Origin: a virus
Reading direction: 5' to 3' (one strand)
Virus record (IMG/VR): IMGVR_UViG_3300025127_000240
Location: 1 to 25,682 of that record
DNA: 25,682 nt
Position numbers and translations under genes: made by a program
Notes under the pieces: model-generated
What the model saw: the letters and a program-made list of their open reading frames with translations, nothing else
Database searches by the model: none
Told to the model about the DNA's origin: nothing
Shown: piece by piece, positions 1 to 6,237 of the stretch
How positions within the stretch are numbered: the stretch's first letter is position 1
Layout of the letters: the number at the start of each line of letters is the position of its first letter

Positions 1-46
1 CCCCATACCAAAGTTAAAAGAAACCCTATGGTAACTAACCTACGTC

Positions 47-148
47 TCATTTTTTATTAACCTCTCTGTAATCGAGTTGAGCAGCAATAGCCATTCCTAC
101 TGTATAAAGAGCATAACCACCACCAAATATAATAAAGAGTTCAATCAT
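47..148 (-). CDS. 33-residue single-span membrane protein, unknown
   Basis: A short reading frame read directly from the sequence: ATG at 148, TGA at 47-49. The product begins MIELFIIFGGGYALYT and ends in a polar tail with DYREVNKK, so one hydrophobic segment (about residues 3-23) followed by a charged C-terminus. An AGGAG ribosome-binding site lies about 9 bases upstream, and the ATG overlaps the TGA of the preceding 27-residue gene (ATGA), which suggests translational coupling. Size and shape resemble the tiny subunits of photosystems and cytochrome b6f, and it is last in a cassette holding PTOX and a PsbN-like gene, but it does not match any small subunit I can recall (PsbM, PsbT, PetG, PetL, PetN, PsaM). 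No function assigned. Confidence 0.6.
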   Translation of the reverse strand: MIELFIIFGGGYALYTVGMAIAAQLDYREVNKK

Positions 149-228
149 TTTTTAAAAACTCCTAGTTTTGCTAAAACGTAAACTCCTAAAATTGTCCAGA
201 AAACTACTTCTAATCCAACATTATTCAT
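145..228 (-). CDS. 27-residue single-span membrane protein, unknown
   Basis: ATG at 228, TGA at 145-147. The product starts MNNVGLEVVFWTILGVYVLA and ends KLGVFKK: almost entirely one transmembrane helix with a basic C-terminal end. An AGGAG motif about 10 bases upstream sits inside the last codons of the cupin-like gene, whose stop is at 234-236. The stop of this gene overlaps the start of the 33-residue gene. Two such genes in a row, each with a clear ribosome-binding site and coupled stop/start, argue against chance. Both could be accessory membrane subunits for the photosynthetic membrane, but that is inference from context only. Confidence 0.55.
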   Translation of the reverse strand: MNNVGLEVVFWTILGVYVLAKLGVFKK

Positions 229-233
229 AATAG

Positions 234-707
234 TTATTCTCCTAACGTATGTATAACGGGTTTTTCTGTCTTCAGTATATTATACAACTCCATGTTCTCA
301 GCTGTGGATACTGGATAAAACTCAGCAGAAGGATCAAACCCATCGTATCTCTTTGCCTGATTAATTACTATAGATCCATTCTCTCCTGATGTAGACCTAT
401 GAAATGTACCACGAGGTATTACCAATGCTCCACTATGTACATTGAGGTGTACAATATGATATGGATATTTCCAATCTCTATTAACTAATTCAAAAGTTCT
501 CTCACCCGATATTACTCTATTGCAATCGTCTTGGAAACTATGAATGTAAAACTGTTTACCTCCTACACAATCAGGTGGAGGTGATACGGCAGGACCTGAG
601 TGTACCACAAGGTCACTAGCATTTGATTCTTCTACAGATATATCATAGAAGATAACATCATCAGTTTCACGAAACACACGGTGTCTCTTGAAATTTATAT
701 CACCCAT
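234..707 (-). CDS. cupin-like conserved phage protein
   Basis: A 157-residue soluble protein rich in beta strand. The central part (about residues 85-120), with VHLNVHSGALVIPRGTFHRS followed by SGENGSIVINQA, looks like a RmlC-type cupin barrel: a hydrophobic strand, G-A-L-V-I-P-R-G-T-F-H turn, then another strand. His residues around 56, 85, 88, 91 and 103 could bind a metal, but I cannot match the classical two cupin motifs exactly. The start ATG overlaps the TAA of the 67-residue gene by one base (TAATG). It belongs to the cassette that contains PTOX. Enzyme or binding function is not known; the fold call is inference from motif shape. Confidence 0.6.
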   Translation of the reverse strand: MGDINFKRHRVFRETDDVIFYDISVEESNASDLVVHSGPAVSPPPDCVGGKQFYIHSFQDDCNRVISGERTFELVNRDWKYPYHIVHLNVHSGALVIPRGTFHRSTSGENGSIVINQAKRYDGFDPSAEFYPVSTAENMELYNILKTEKPVIHTLGE

Positions 708-910
708 TATGAATCAAAATACTTTTGTAAAACTGAAATACGTTCTTCTTCTTTAGCAATTAAATCAGCCTGATCAATAATTGCAGCAAGAACATCAGGA
801 TGCTCTCCAATACCTACAGGGTTTTTTAAATAGATCTCGATATTGAGTCTTGCTTTTTCAATGTTGCCTTCAGAACTTGCCTTAAGGGCTTTTAAAATTT
901 CGTTTCTCAT
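707..910 (-). CDS. conserved cyanophage small protein, unknown function
   Basis: A 67-residue, probably all-helical acidic protein. It begins MRNEILKALKASSEGNIEKA and has a central NPVGIGEHPD turn, then a second helix with AAIIDQADLIAKEEERI. I recall similar short proteins with the helix, NPVG..EHPD, helix layout as uncharacterised conserved proteins of cyanomyoviruses. No Shine-Dalgarno sequence is obvious. It lies 12 bases after the 98-residue gene and overlaps the cupin-like start, so it is in the same transcript. No function can be given. Confidence 0.7.
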   Translation of the reverse strand: MRNEILKALKASSEGNIEKARLNIEIYLKNPVGIGEHPDVLAAIIDQADLIAKEEERISVLQKYFDS

Positions 911-922
911 AGTATTTAATTA

Positions 923-1219
923 TTAATCGAAGTCTATACCAACTTCGTCTTGTACATCCCTATCTAAATCAGGGAGATGTGGTTCTACCCAGTGTTCTTT
1001 ATTATCAATACCTGCGGCATTAACATATCTCATGATGTGTTGATCAATCTGTTTATAGAGATCATGGAGGTTTAGATCCATTCTAACATCATGAGCAATT
1101 TCTGATACCTGTTGTTCTGTAAGACAGTGATCAGGATGCAGTAAATCACAACAAGGTATTCTTTTTTCAATCAACTCATTTATGTTGATATTGATTTCGT
1201 AGTCTTGATGTACAGTCAT
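923..1219 (-). CDS. 98-residue hypothetical protein
   Basis: An acidic protein (C-terminal DLDRDVQDEVGIDFD) with a CC pair at residues 23-24 and several His (residues 4, 28, 31, 43, 52, 61, 77, 80), hydrophilic and mostly helical in appearance. The start overlaps the stop of the upstream 75-residue gene (ATGA), so translation is probably coupled. The Cys/His cluster (IPCCDLLHPDHCL, about residues 21-33) could bind a metal, but the spacing is not a standard zinc-finger pattern. I do not recognise the family. Confidence 0.6.
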   Translation of the reverse strand: MTVHQDYEINININELIEKRIPCCDLLHPDHCLTEQQVSEIAHDVRMDLNLHDLYKQIDQHIMRYVNAAGIDNKEHWVEPHLPDLDRDVQDEVGIDFD

Positions 1220-1443
1220 TTTCTTACTATTAAAGTATCGTCTTCGTCATCATCGTCTTCAGCTTTGAAAACTAATAACTCAGTTCCGTTTTCAACCTCA
1301 GACATCTCTGGGTGTACGGTTCTTTTGATTGGTTTGTTCATCGTCTCAAATGTGTAAGTCATAGACTTCCACATAAAAGCAAAAGCAGCACCTGCAGTCA
1401 AAGCAAATCCAATACCAAATATGAATATCGTCATGTCGTTCAT
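1216..1443 (-). CDS. small membrane protein resembling cyanobacterial DUF2973
   Basis: 75 residues: an N-terminal transmembrane segment (about residues 4-25, IFIFGIGFALTAGAAFAFMW), a linker, the motif TVHPEM (residues 42-47), a short segment ENGTELLVFKA, and a very acidic stretch EDDDDEDD. The order 'N-terminal membrane helix, then HPEL/M, then ..ELL.V..' recalls the small DUF2973 proteins of cyanobacteria, whose role is not known. The assignment rests on my memory of that pattern, not on an alignment. It lies directly after PTOX with an overlapping stop/start (ATG at 1443, PTOX stop at 1440-1442), so the two are likely made together and may act in the same membrane. Confidence 0.6.
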   Translation of the reverse strand: MNDMTIFIFGIGFALTAGAAFAFMWKSMTYTFETMNKPIKRTVHPEMSEVENGTELLVFKAEDDDDEDDTLIVRK

Positions 1444-1943
1444 TTTAGCAACTCGATAGCATTTAGGAGTTCTTGTGAATGATGTAACTCATCGTCTTTG
1501 ATCTCCTGTATTCTAGCATCTTCTGGATGAGACTGCAAATATTTGTCATATGTTTCTGCTGCATGACATTCTACTTCATATGAGAGATGGTATGCAGAGC
1601 GAGGAGCAATCCAGTAGTATGCTACATTGACCCAGTAATATAAAAGAACAAGATGTCTTGCTAAAAAACGATCTACCCAATAGGCATTACCGCCTTTACT
1701 CTCCATGTATTCTAGATGTTCTGTTTCATTTACTGATTGATCGAAATGCTCTTTCATTAAGTAAAGGTGCTCAGGACCTCGTAGTCCCATGCTCTCACGT
1801 AAATGAAGGACACTCAAAAAAGCAAAATAGGGTGCTCGAGCAATTTCCTCTAACACCCAAAATCTTTGAAAGTCTCTTCCTTTATATAGAAAGTCAATGA
1901 TAGCAACCGTTATGTTTAACGTGATTTCATTGAATCTAATCAT
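1440..1943 (-). CDS. ptoX: plastoquinol terminal oxidase (PTOX, alternative oxidase family)
   Basis: A 167-residue di-iron oxidase that transfers electrons from plastoquinol to oxygen at the thylakoid membrane. In infected cyanobacteria it is thought to relieve an over-reduced quinone pool when carbon fixation is shut down. All six expected di-iron ligands are visible: E32 in LEEIARAPYFAF, E73 and H76 in NETEHL, E125 in ECHAAETY (the E..A..TY motif), and E152 with H155 in DELHH. The length is short relative to plant PTOX and typical of the minimal phage and cyanobacterial form. The start ATG at 1943 overlaps the TGA of the upstream membrane-protein gene, and its own stop overlaps the next start, so it sits inside a tightly coupled cassette behind the sigma70 promoter at 2,634-2,662. 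No key residue is missing, so it is probably active. Confidence 0.95.
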   Translation of the reverse strand: MIRFNEITLNITVAIIDFLYKGRDFQRFWVLEEIARAPYFAFLSVLHLRESMGLRGPEHLYLMKEHFDQSVNETEHLEYMESKGGNAYWVDRFLARHLVLLYYWVNVAYYWIAPRSAYHLSYEVECHAAETYDKYLQSHPEDARIQEIKDDELHHSQELLNAIELLK

Positions 1944-2275
1944 CTTAATGCATTAACTTTTTCTACTATCTTATCTATAATGTCTATATCAATTCCCATG
2001 AATGGTGGTATTACACCAAGCAAACGTAGTGTTCCATCTAGGAATAATGCTAGACAAGTAAATCCTAATATCATACTAATAACAGTAGCATCTCTATTGT
2101 GCTTCTTCATTGACTCCTCATCAATGCGTCTTGCTTCTTCTAGAGTTTCTTGAAGTAATTTTTCTACTTCTTTTTTAGTATAGAAACTACCTACTCCTGG
2201 AACTTTCAAGAAAGGTTTTAAATTTATTTCTGGTTTTATGTCTGATAGTGGAAGGTTACTAATCATCGTGATCAT
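1940..2275 (-). CDS. 111-residue hypothetical membrane protein
   Basis: The N-terminal half has a charged helix likely to form a coiled coil (EVEKLLQETLEEARRIDEES, residues 36-55). This is followed by one transmembrane segment (about residues 63-82, ATVISMILGFTCLALFLDGT) and a short C-terminal amphipathic helix. The start is uncertain: ATG at 2275 overlaps the end of the PsbN-like gene by 17 bases, and a second ATG lies three codons later. The stop overlaps the PTOX start (ATGA). A single-span, PTOX-coupled protein could be a membrane partner, but there is no family recognition to support it. Confidence 0.7.
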   Translation of the reverse strand: MITMISNLPLSDIKPEINLKPFLKVPGVGSFYTKKEVEKLLQETLEEARRIDEESMKKHNRDATVISMILGFTCLALFLDGTLRLLGVIPPFMGIDIDIIDKIVEKVNALR

Positions 2276-2489
2276 CCCATGGGTCTGTTAAATTTTTATT
2301 CGCGAAGAATCCTTTGTAAATTCCAAACGATGCTAATAATACAGTGATAACTGCTATTGAAATTCCTAAGGTAAAATTAGGATCGGCATTGTAATGTGGA
2401 ATTATTGCGTTGCACTTAGTCCAAGTCCCAGGTAGGGTATAGACTGGTGGGCAACTTGCTAGAATCATCATTAGATAAGTTTTGATCAT
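2259..2489 (-). CDS. psbN: PsbN-like photosystem II assembly protein with N-terminal extension
   Basis: 76 residues. The C-terminal half (about residues 38-76) matches the shape of cyanobacterial PsbN (about 43 residues): a membrane helix LGISIAVITVLLASFGIYKG, then N-L-T-D-P-W-D-D-H-D-D, close to the usual L-R-D-P-F-E-E-H-E-D ending. PsbN is not a stable photosystem II subunit; it is needed for assembly and repair of the reaction centre. The first 37 residues are extra and contain MMILASC, which fits a lipobox-like cleavage pattern, and CPPVYTLPGTWTKC. No ATG, GTG or TTG lies between codon 8 and the PsbN-like core, so the extension appears real. The first 74 bases overlap the end of the 65-residue gene in another frame. 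The PsbN call is from motif recall and should be checked by alignment. Confidence 0.7.
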   Translation of the reverse strand: MIKTYLMMILASCPPVYTLPGTWTKCNAIIPHYNADPNFTLGISIAVITVLLASFGIYKGFFANKNLTDPWDDHDD

Positions 2490-2613
2490 GGTAAGTTATC
2501 AGTTTATGAATCAAATCATCATACTGTTCCCACATCCATTCACTACCTGTTTGGTCTTGGTAAGTCCTACAAGCAGTTATTAGACGTAGTATATCATTAG
2601 TGTTAAGACGCAT
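2416..2613 (-). CDS. 65-residue conserved cyanophage protein, unknown; first gene of photosynthesis cassette
   Basis: Contains LITACRTYQDQTGSEWMWEQ followed by YDDLIHKLITYHDQN, a helical pattern I associate with an uncharacterised family in cyanomyoviruses. It is the first frame after the consensus promoter at 2,634-2,662; the predicted transcript would start about 14 bases before this ATG. No strong ribosome-binding site is visible, so initiation may be nearly leaderless. Its last 74 bases overlap the PsbN-like gene in a different frame. Function unknown. Confidence 0.7.
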   Translation of the reverse strand: MRLNTNDILRLITACRTYQDQTGSEWMWEQYDDLIHKLITYHDQNLSNDDSSKLPTSLYPTWDLD

Positions 2614-2633
2614 TCAATTCAAAACTTTCTTTA

Positions 2634-2662
2634 ATTATAGTAAACCGTACACAAATTGTCAA
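2634..2662 (-). promoter_or_regulatory. consensus sigma70 promoter for the PTOX/psbN cassette
   Basis: On the minus strand the sequence reads TTGACA (2662-2657), 17 bases, TATAAT (2639-2634): both hexamers match the bacterial housekeeping consensus exactly, with the optimal spacer. The predicted start point is near 2,627, just before the ATG at 2613. It lies in the only real gap (2614-2667) in the left part of the window and faces the whole run of ten overlapping genes down to position 47. This suggests host RNA polymerase transcribes the cassette from the start of infection. Confidence 0.85.
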
Positions 2663-2667
2663 ATAGG

Positions 2668-2946
2668 TCAGCAATTCCAAGCACGAAGCGACTTATTAAT
2701 TCTTGAATCTGGATCGCTTGCGGTCTTTTTAGAAGTTAATTTCTTTTTCATACCCTTCATTCTCGCACAAAAGCTCGCTCTACGAGGGTTCCCAACTTTT
2801 TTTGAAGGTGCCTTAAGGTCGCTTCCTGGATTTTCTCTCTCGTAGCTTTTACGTCCTTTTTCATTTAAACCCCCAGACTTATTTTTACCTGCTTTTTTAG
2901 TCCATGCAGCTTCAGTTAGGTTTTTAATATCTGAGTATGACTTCAT
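2668..2946 (-). CDS. small basic protein, DUF6321-like
   Basis: 92 residues, strongly basic (runs KKAGKNKS, KKKLTSKK). The conserved-looking core is GLNEKGRKSYERENPGSDLK, then GNPRRASFCARMKGMKKKL and a C-terminal SLRAWNC. I recall this pattern as a domain of unknown function (DUF6321) found in phages and bacteria; it may bind nucleic acid because of its charge. It follows the 2OG oxygenase gene after 18 bases and has a GATAAATA late-type element at 2,966-2,973, about 20 bases before its ATG. The adjoining promoter at 2,634 lies downstream, so this gene belongs to the structural transcript or its own late one. Confidence 0.75.
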   Translation of the reverse strand: MKSYSDIKNLTEAAWTKKAGKNKSGGLNEKGRKSYERENPGSDLKAPSKKVGNPRRASFCARMKGMKKKLTSKKTASDPDSRINKSLRAWNC

Positions 2947-2964
2947 GAGAACAGAGTATTTTAG

Positions 2965-3621
2965 TTATTTATCATTTAACTTACTTGCATTTCTATCAAA
3001 ACCTCCATGCATGTTCTCCCATTCTTTATAAGGAGACTTATGTAAATTCATTGCTGCACATACACGTCTACCTTCTGTTGGTTTGACTCGGTGTTCTAAA
3101 ATACCAGGGAACATTACAAGCATTCCTTCCTTTGGATGTAGATCTAGTCTATCTTCAAAACATAGAGGTGATGCATTTTTCTCGACTTCTATGTAATAGA
3201 CTGCTGCCCAGTCTGCTGGATAGTGCCCATGTTTTCTAGCATGATTTCCTTTACTGTATTCTGCAATCCAAAAGTTATCAACCAGAAATGGAATTTGTAA
3301 ATCATTCTGGTAGTAACTAGATAATTTTTTTGCTACATCTAAAGAATAATTAAGAAGTTCACTTACAATAGGTTCTGGACATTCTACATGCATATCAAAA
3401 CTACTTCTCCAATCTGTTTTTAGATTAGACATTTTAGTTCCAAGATACTTATGTCTATGTCTTTCAATATATTCTTTTAGTTCTTGATTAATTCTTTCAA
3501 AATCAGGAACTGTAACTGTGAATACAGGACAAGGTTTATCTACTTTTTGAATTTTTATTGGTTGTTTTCCTGGATTATCCAGACTGCGACTCACGTTTCT
3601 AATATAAGATGGTCCGTTCAC
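2965..3621 (-). CDS. putative 2OG-Fe(II) oxygenase (TIGR02466-like)
   Basis: 218 residues. The core about residues 117-192 has the jelly-roll dioxygenase pattern: HARKHGHYPADWAAVYYIEV (candidate metal ligands H131 and H133), then MLVMFPGILEHRVKPTEGRR with H177 as distal ligand and R185/R186 to hold 2-oxoglutarate. This layout resembles the TIGR02466 group of putative oxygenases common in marine phages and bacteria; substrates are not known. The start is GTG at 3621, preceded by GGAGG at a good distance and overlapping the TGA of gp16 (GTGA), so it is translated with the packaging genes. Confidence 0.8.
   Translation of the reverse strand: MNGPSYIRNVSRSLDNPGKQPIKIQKVDKPCPVFTVTVPDFERINQELKEYIERHRHKYLGTKMSNLKTDWRSSFDMHVECPEPIVSELLNYSLDVAKKLSSYYQNDLQIPFLVDNFWIAEYSKGNHARKHGHYPADWAAVYYIEVEKNASPLCFEDRLDLHPKEGMLVMFPGILEHRVKPTEGRRVCAAMNLHKSPYKEWENMHGGFDRNASKLNDK
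2966..2973 (-). promoter_or_regulatory. possible T4-type late promoter (GATAAATA)
   Basis: Seven of eight bases match the T4 late element TATAAATA on the minus strand. It is about 20 bases before the ATG of the 92-residue basic protein, which is the usual distance for a late leader. It lies over the last codons of the oxygenase gene. AT-rich sequence makes chance matches likely, so confidence is modest. Confidence 0.4.
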
Positions 3622-4028
3622 CGTTTACCTCCACCCATTTCTTTGAGCATTTTTTGTAGTTCAGTTGTGCTACCAACAAACATCGCATTGTTAGTAACAT
3701 TTTTAGGACCTTTTGCTTCTTCATCAAGGTCTTTCATCTTCTTGTGAAGATCTTGTAATTTCTCAGTCATGTCTGCGACATGCTTCATTGCCGCTACAGC
3801 AACTTCATATGCCCTAGGGTGCCCACTTTCCTGTGCTACCTCTAATGCTCCTTGTACTGCCTCCTGACCTTGTTCTATCAAAGAGTACAATTCTCCACGA
3901 GTATATTCATAATCTTTTACTTGATCATCTTTATCACCTTTAGGTAAACTAGGTTTACTAGGTTTGATCTCTGTAGACTCAACTTCAATGTCGAGCATAT
4001 CCTCCATGTTTTCTTCTAGACTACTCAT
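3618..4028 (-). CDS. gp16: small terminase subunit (T4 gp16)
   Basis: 136 residues (T4 gp16 is about 164). Small terminases recognise DNA and regulate the large terminase during head filling. The match to T4 gp16 is seen in the order SGHPRAYEV (residues about 69-77, T4 has NADSPRHMEV), the helix MKHVADMTEKLQDLHKKMKD, and the C-terminal NNAMFVGSTTELQKML (T4: NATVFMGSPTELMDEI). The N-terminus is acidic and probably disordered. The ATG overlaps the gp15 stop and the stop overlaps the oxygenase GTG. In T4 the next gene would be 17 (large terminase); here it is not in the window, being displaced by the cassette to the left. Confidence 0.92.
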   Translation of the reverse strand: MSSLEENMEDMLDIEVESTEIKPSKPSLPKGDKDDQVKDYEYTRGELYSLIEQGQEAVQGALEVAQESGHPRAYEVAVAAMKHVADMTEKLQDLHKKMKDLDEEAKGPKNVTNNAMFVGSTTELQKMLKEMGGGKR

Positions 4029-4825
4029 AAGATATCAAATCCACTATTGAACCCGAAGTCATCATCAGGTGTTACTAGTATATCATCATTAGCATCAACT
4101 TGTCCATCTTGGTTCTTATCTGTTTTTGCTTTTGGAGAGTATGTTAGTTGTGCAGCTCTGCGACCAACTGCCTGATCTCCAATAGTCTCGATGACTTTAG
4201 CAGTCCTGATAATATCTGCCTTACTGTAAGGACCATATAGATATGTCTTCGCAGAGAATTGTAATGTATAAACTACAAGTCTTCTGTTTAAGAAACTCTC
4301 ATCCCACTCATCTTCTAGATTTATAGAGTTGAGTGTAATAGCAACATCTCTTTTCTCATCCATATCTGGAATCATCTTTAGTGTAATATTAAAAGATGGT
4401 TGAAAGAAAGGAAGGATTTGTTCTAAAATTTGTAAACCTGTGTCTTGATCTTTTGATAGAATACCTAACTCAAAGTTTACTGTATATGGTACGGGAAGGT
4501 ATTGTACTCTTACTTCACTACCACTGTCTGCAACAACGTTTTTGTATTTTTGGACAGGACTTGTTTTTCTAGTAGAATCATATGAGATACCAGTCATCTC
4601 AAAATACATTCTAGGCATTGTGATTGCTACCTTCTGTGTGGAAGGGTTCTCAAACAATCTGTATAAAAACTTTTGCTTTGGTCCATACGCCAGAGCTACC
4701 TTTTCCGTTTCAATAACCTGACCTGTCTCTGGATCTCTTGTCTTTACATCAATATTATTGAAGAGTGTTCCAAAACCGATTACTGTTCTTCGGATGGTTT
4801 CGTTATAAAAATGTGATCCTAACAT
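4025..4825 (-). CDS. gp15: tail sheath stabiliser and completion protein (T4 gp15)
   Basis: 266 residues against about 272 in T4. gp15 forms the hexameric ring at the end of the tail that holds the sheath and joins tail to neck. Recognition rests on the N-terminus MLGSHFYNETIRRTVIGFGT with NNIDVK (T4: FYNSSFRRYATLMGDLFSNIQIK), the central VNFELGILSKDQDTGLQILE and QILPFFQPSFNITL (T4: QILPYFQPHFNTTM), and NRRLVVYTLQFSAKTYLYGP. Stop/start overlaps (ATGA) with gp14 and gp16 place it in the neck/packaging operon in T4 order. Confidence 0.93.
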   Translation of the reverse strand: MLGSHFYNETIRRTVIGFGTLFNNIDVKTRDPETGQVIETEKVALAYGPKQKFLYRLFENPSTQKVAITMPRMYFEMTGISYDSTRKTSPVQKYKNVVADSGSEVRVQYLPVPYTVNFELGILSKDQDTGLQILEQILPFFQPSFNITLKMIPDMDEKRDVAITLNSINLEDEWDESFLNRRLVVYTLQFSAKTYLYGPYSKADIIRTAKVIETIGDQAVGRRAAQLTYSPKAKTDKNQDGQVDANDDILVTPDDDFGFNSGFDIL

Positions 4826-6237
4826 CAGAAACTACCTGTAAAATTACCAAACTCACCAAAAGGATTACCTTCAGAGAAATCAATTATATCATCTGCTCCG
4901 TCTTCAATTGCTTTATTAGCATCATACTCAGAGTTAGAGTTATCTATTGAACTGAACGATCCTAATGTATATAGCGCACCAGAAACAGTACCGTTTATAA
5001 GGTCACCATCACGAAAATCTCCAGACTTATTCATCAACTCTAAAGTTAAATTACTACCATTCCATCCACCAACTTCACCAATACTATCTGTAGCAAGGTC
5101 ATACATCCTTGCTCTTTGTCCACTAGTATCTGTATTTGTGTATGCATTAATACAATATCTGTTATTAGCAGCATCGTAATAGAAATGACCTTTAGTTGTA
5201 GTTGCAGTCGTTCCATTATATGTGTAACGATACCTTAGTCTTTCATCTTCAAAATACCAATAGAAATACTTGACTAAAGTTGTAGTTGCAAATACAGGAT
5301 CAAATGATCCACTGTGATCCACATAGATTTTACCTGTTCCATCAGAGGTCCAAGATCTATTACCACCTTGATCATTATAGTTTCCTGCTACAACATGCTC
5401 TCTCGCAACAAAATCTTTAGCAGTTTGTGGACCATCTATTGTAACTGTAGGTGCAGTTGTATATCCACTACCAGCATTTGTAATAGTAATAGCATTTACA
5501 ACACCATTGTAGATGGTTGCTGTAGCAGTTGCGGGTATATCTCCTCCAGCAACGTCGGGTGGTTGTGATATTGTTATATTAGGAGCAGTCATGTAACCAG
5601 AACCACCAGCACCTATAACAATATTATTTACTGAACCTTGATCAATTGTACTAGTAGCAGTAGCAGTTGATTGTAAATTGCTGAGATTCAATGTAGTCAT
5701 TACAGAGTGATCTAATTCAATAGCGTCAATCTCTGCAATACCAGTATCAAACTCATCATCACCCTGCTCGTATATCTCAGCAGTGAGTGTATAGAAGTAA
5801 AGATCTCCTAATGGATAGAATGGTACCTCTCTTTCTACAAACTTAATTTCATATGCGTTACCAGTCAGAGGATAGTAAATTAAATCTCCTTCATTAGGTC
5901 TCTGTGAGATAGTAAGATTTAAAGCAGGAACTAAAGACTGCTCCCATCTCCTTCTAGACATGACGAATTGAATCTCATCACTAATTCTTACACCAAACTT
6001 ACTAACAAAATCTACAGGAGATCCAAATCCCTCAACGTTGATTAGTAACATTTCAATCATATAAGATTGATTGAACTCTGAGTAAATGACTTCACCCAAA
6101 GTCTTATCCCTCAGCATAGTTCTAGGGACATAAAAACAATCAGTACCAAACAATTTGATTTGTTCGTCAACCAAATCTTGTACTAGATTCTGTTCGGTAG
6201 TCTTACCACCGTGCTGAGGAAAGTAAACTTTTTTCAT
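4825..6237 (-). CDS. gp14: neck protein (T4 gp14) with large internal insertion
   Basis: 470 residues against about 256 in T4. The first 165 residues are gp14-like: GTDCFYVPRTMLRDKTLGEV (T4: GVECYYVPREYV), then NVEGFGSPVDFVSKFGVRIS and EGDLIYYPLTGNAYEIKFVE (T4: [20 protein letters not shown]). The very end, FSEGNPFGEFGNF, again looks like a gp14 tail. Between about residues 181 and 440 is extra material: two GSGY repeats (about 210-225 and 255-270, with TAPNITI and TAPTVTI), then a Tyr/Asn/Thr-rich segment resembling a small beta domain. gp14 sits in the neck collar under gp13, so the insertion would be exposed at the collar. It overlaps gp13 and gp15 by ATGA junctions. Confidence 0.9.
   Translation of the reverse strand: MKKVYFPQHGGKTTEQNLVQDLVDEQIKLFGTDCFYVPRTMLRDKTLGEVIYSEFNQSYMIEMLLINVEGFGSPVDFVSKFGVRISDEIQFVMSRRRWEQSLVPALNLTISQRPNEGDLIYYPLTGNAYEIKFVEREVPFYPLGDLYFYTLTAEIYEQGDDEFDTGIAEIDAIELDHSVMTTLNLSNLQSTATATSTIDQGSVNNIVIGAGGSGYMTAPNITISQPPDVAGGDIPATATATIYNGVVNAITITNAGSGYTTAPTVTIDGPQTAKDFVAREHVVAGNYNDQGGNRSWTSDGTGKIYVDHSGSFDPVFATTTLVKYFYWYFEDERLRYRYTYNGTTATTTKGHFYYDAANNRYCINAYTNTDTSGQRARMYDLATDSIGEVGGWNGSNLTLELMNKSGDFRDGDLINGTVSGALYTLGSFSSIDNSNSEYDANKAIEDGADDIIDFSEGNPFGEFGNFTGSF

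Noticed and set aside
1-46. A further gene start at the left edge (ATG at position 6, minus strand)
   Set aside because: Only two codons are in the window and there is no clear ribosome-binding site, so it cannot be supported.
145-228. Identification of the 27-residue protein as PetN or PetM
   Set aside because: The FW.I/L pattern is suggestive, but the remaining sequence does not follow any of these subunits closely enough to name it.
923-1219. Zinc-finger assignment for the Cys/His cluster of the 98-residue protein
   Set aside because: The spacing of C23, C24, H28, H31 and C32 does not fit a known finger class.
1658-1900. Plus-strand frames opposite PTOX, the basic 92-residue gene, gp16 and gp13 (e.g. 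1658-1900, 2600-2845, 3484-3747, 6211-6480, 7206-7556)
   Set aside because: They lie wholly or mostly antisense to well-recognised genes, lack ribosome sites and give low-complexity products.
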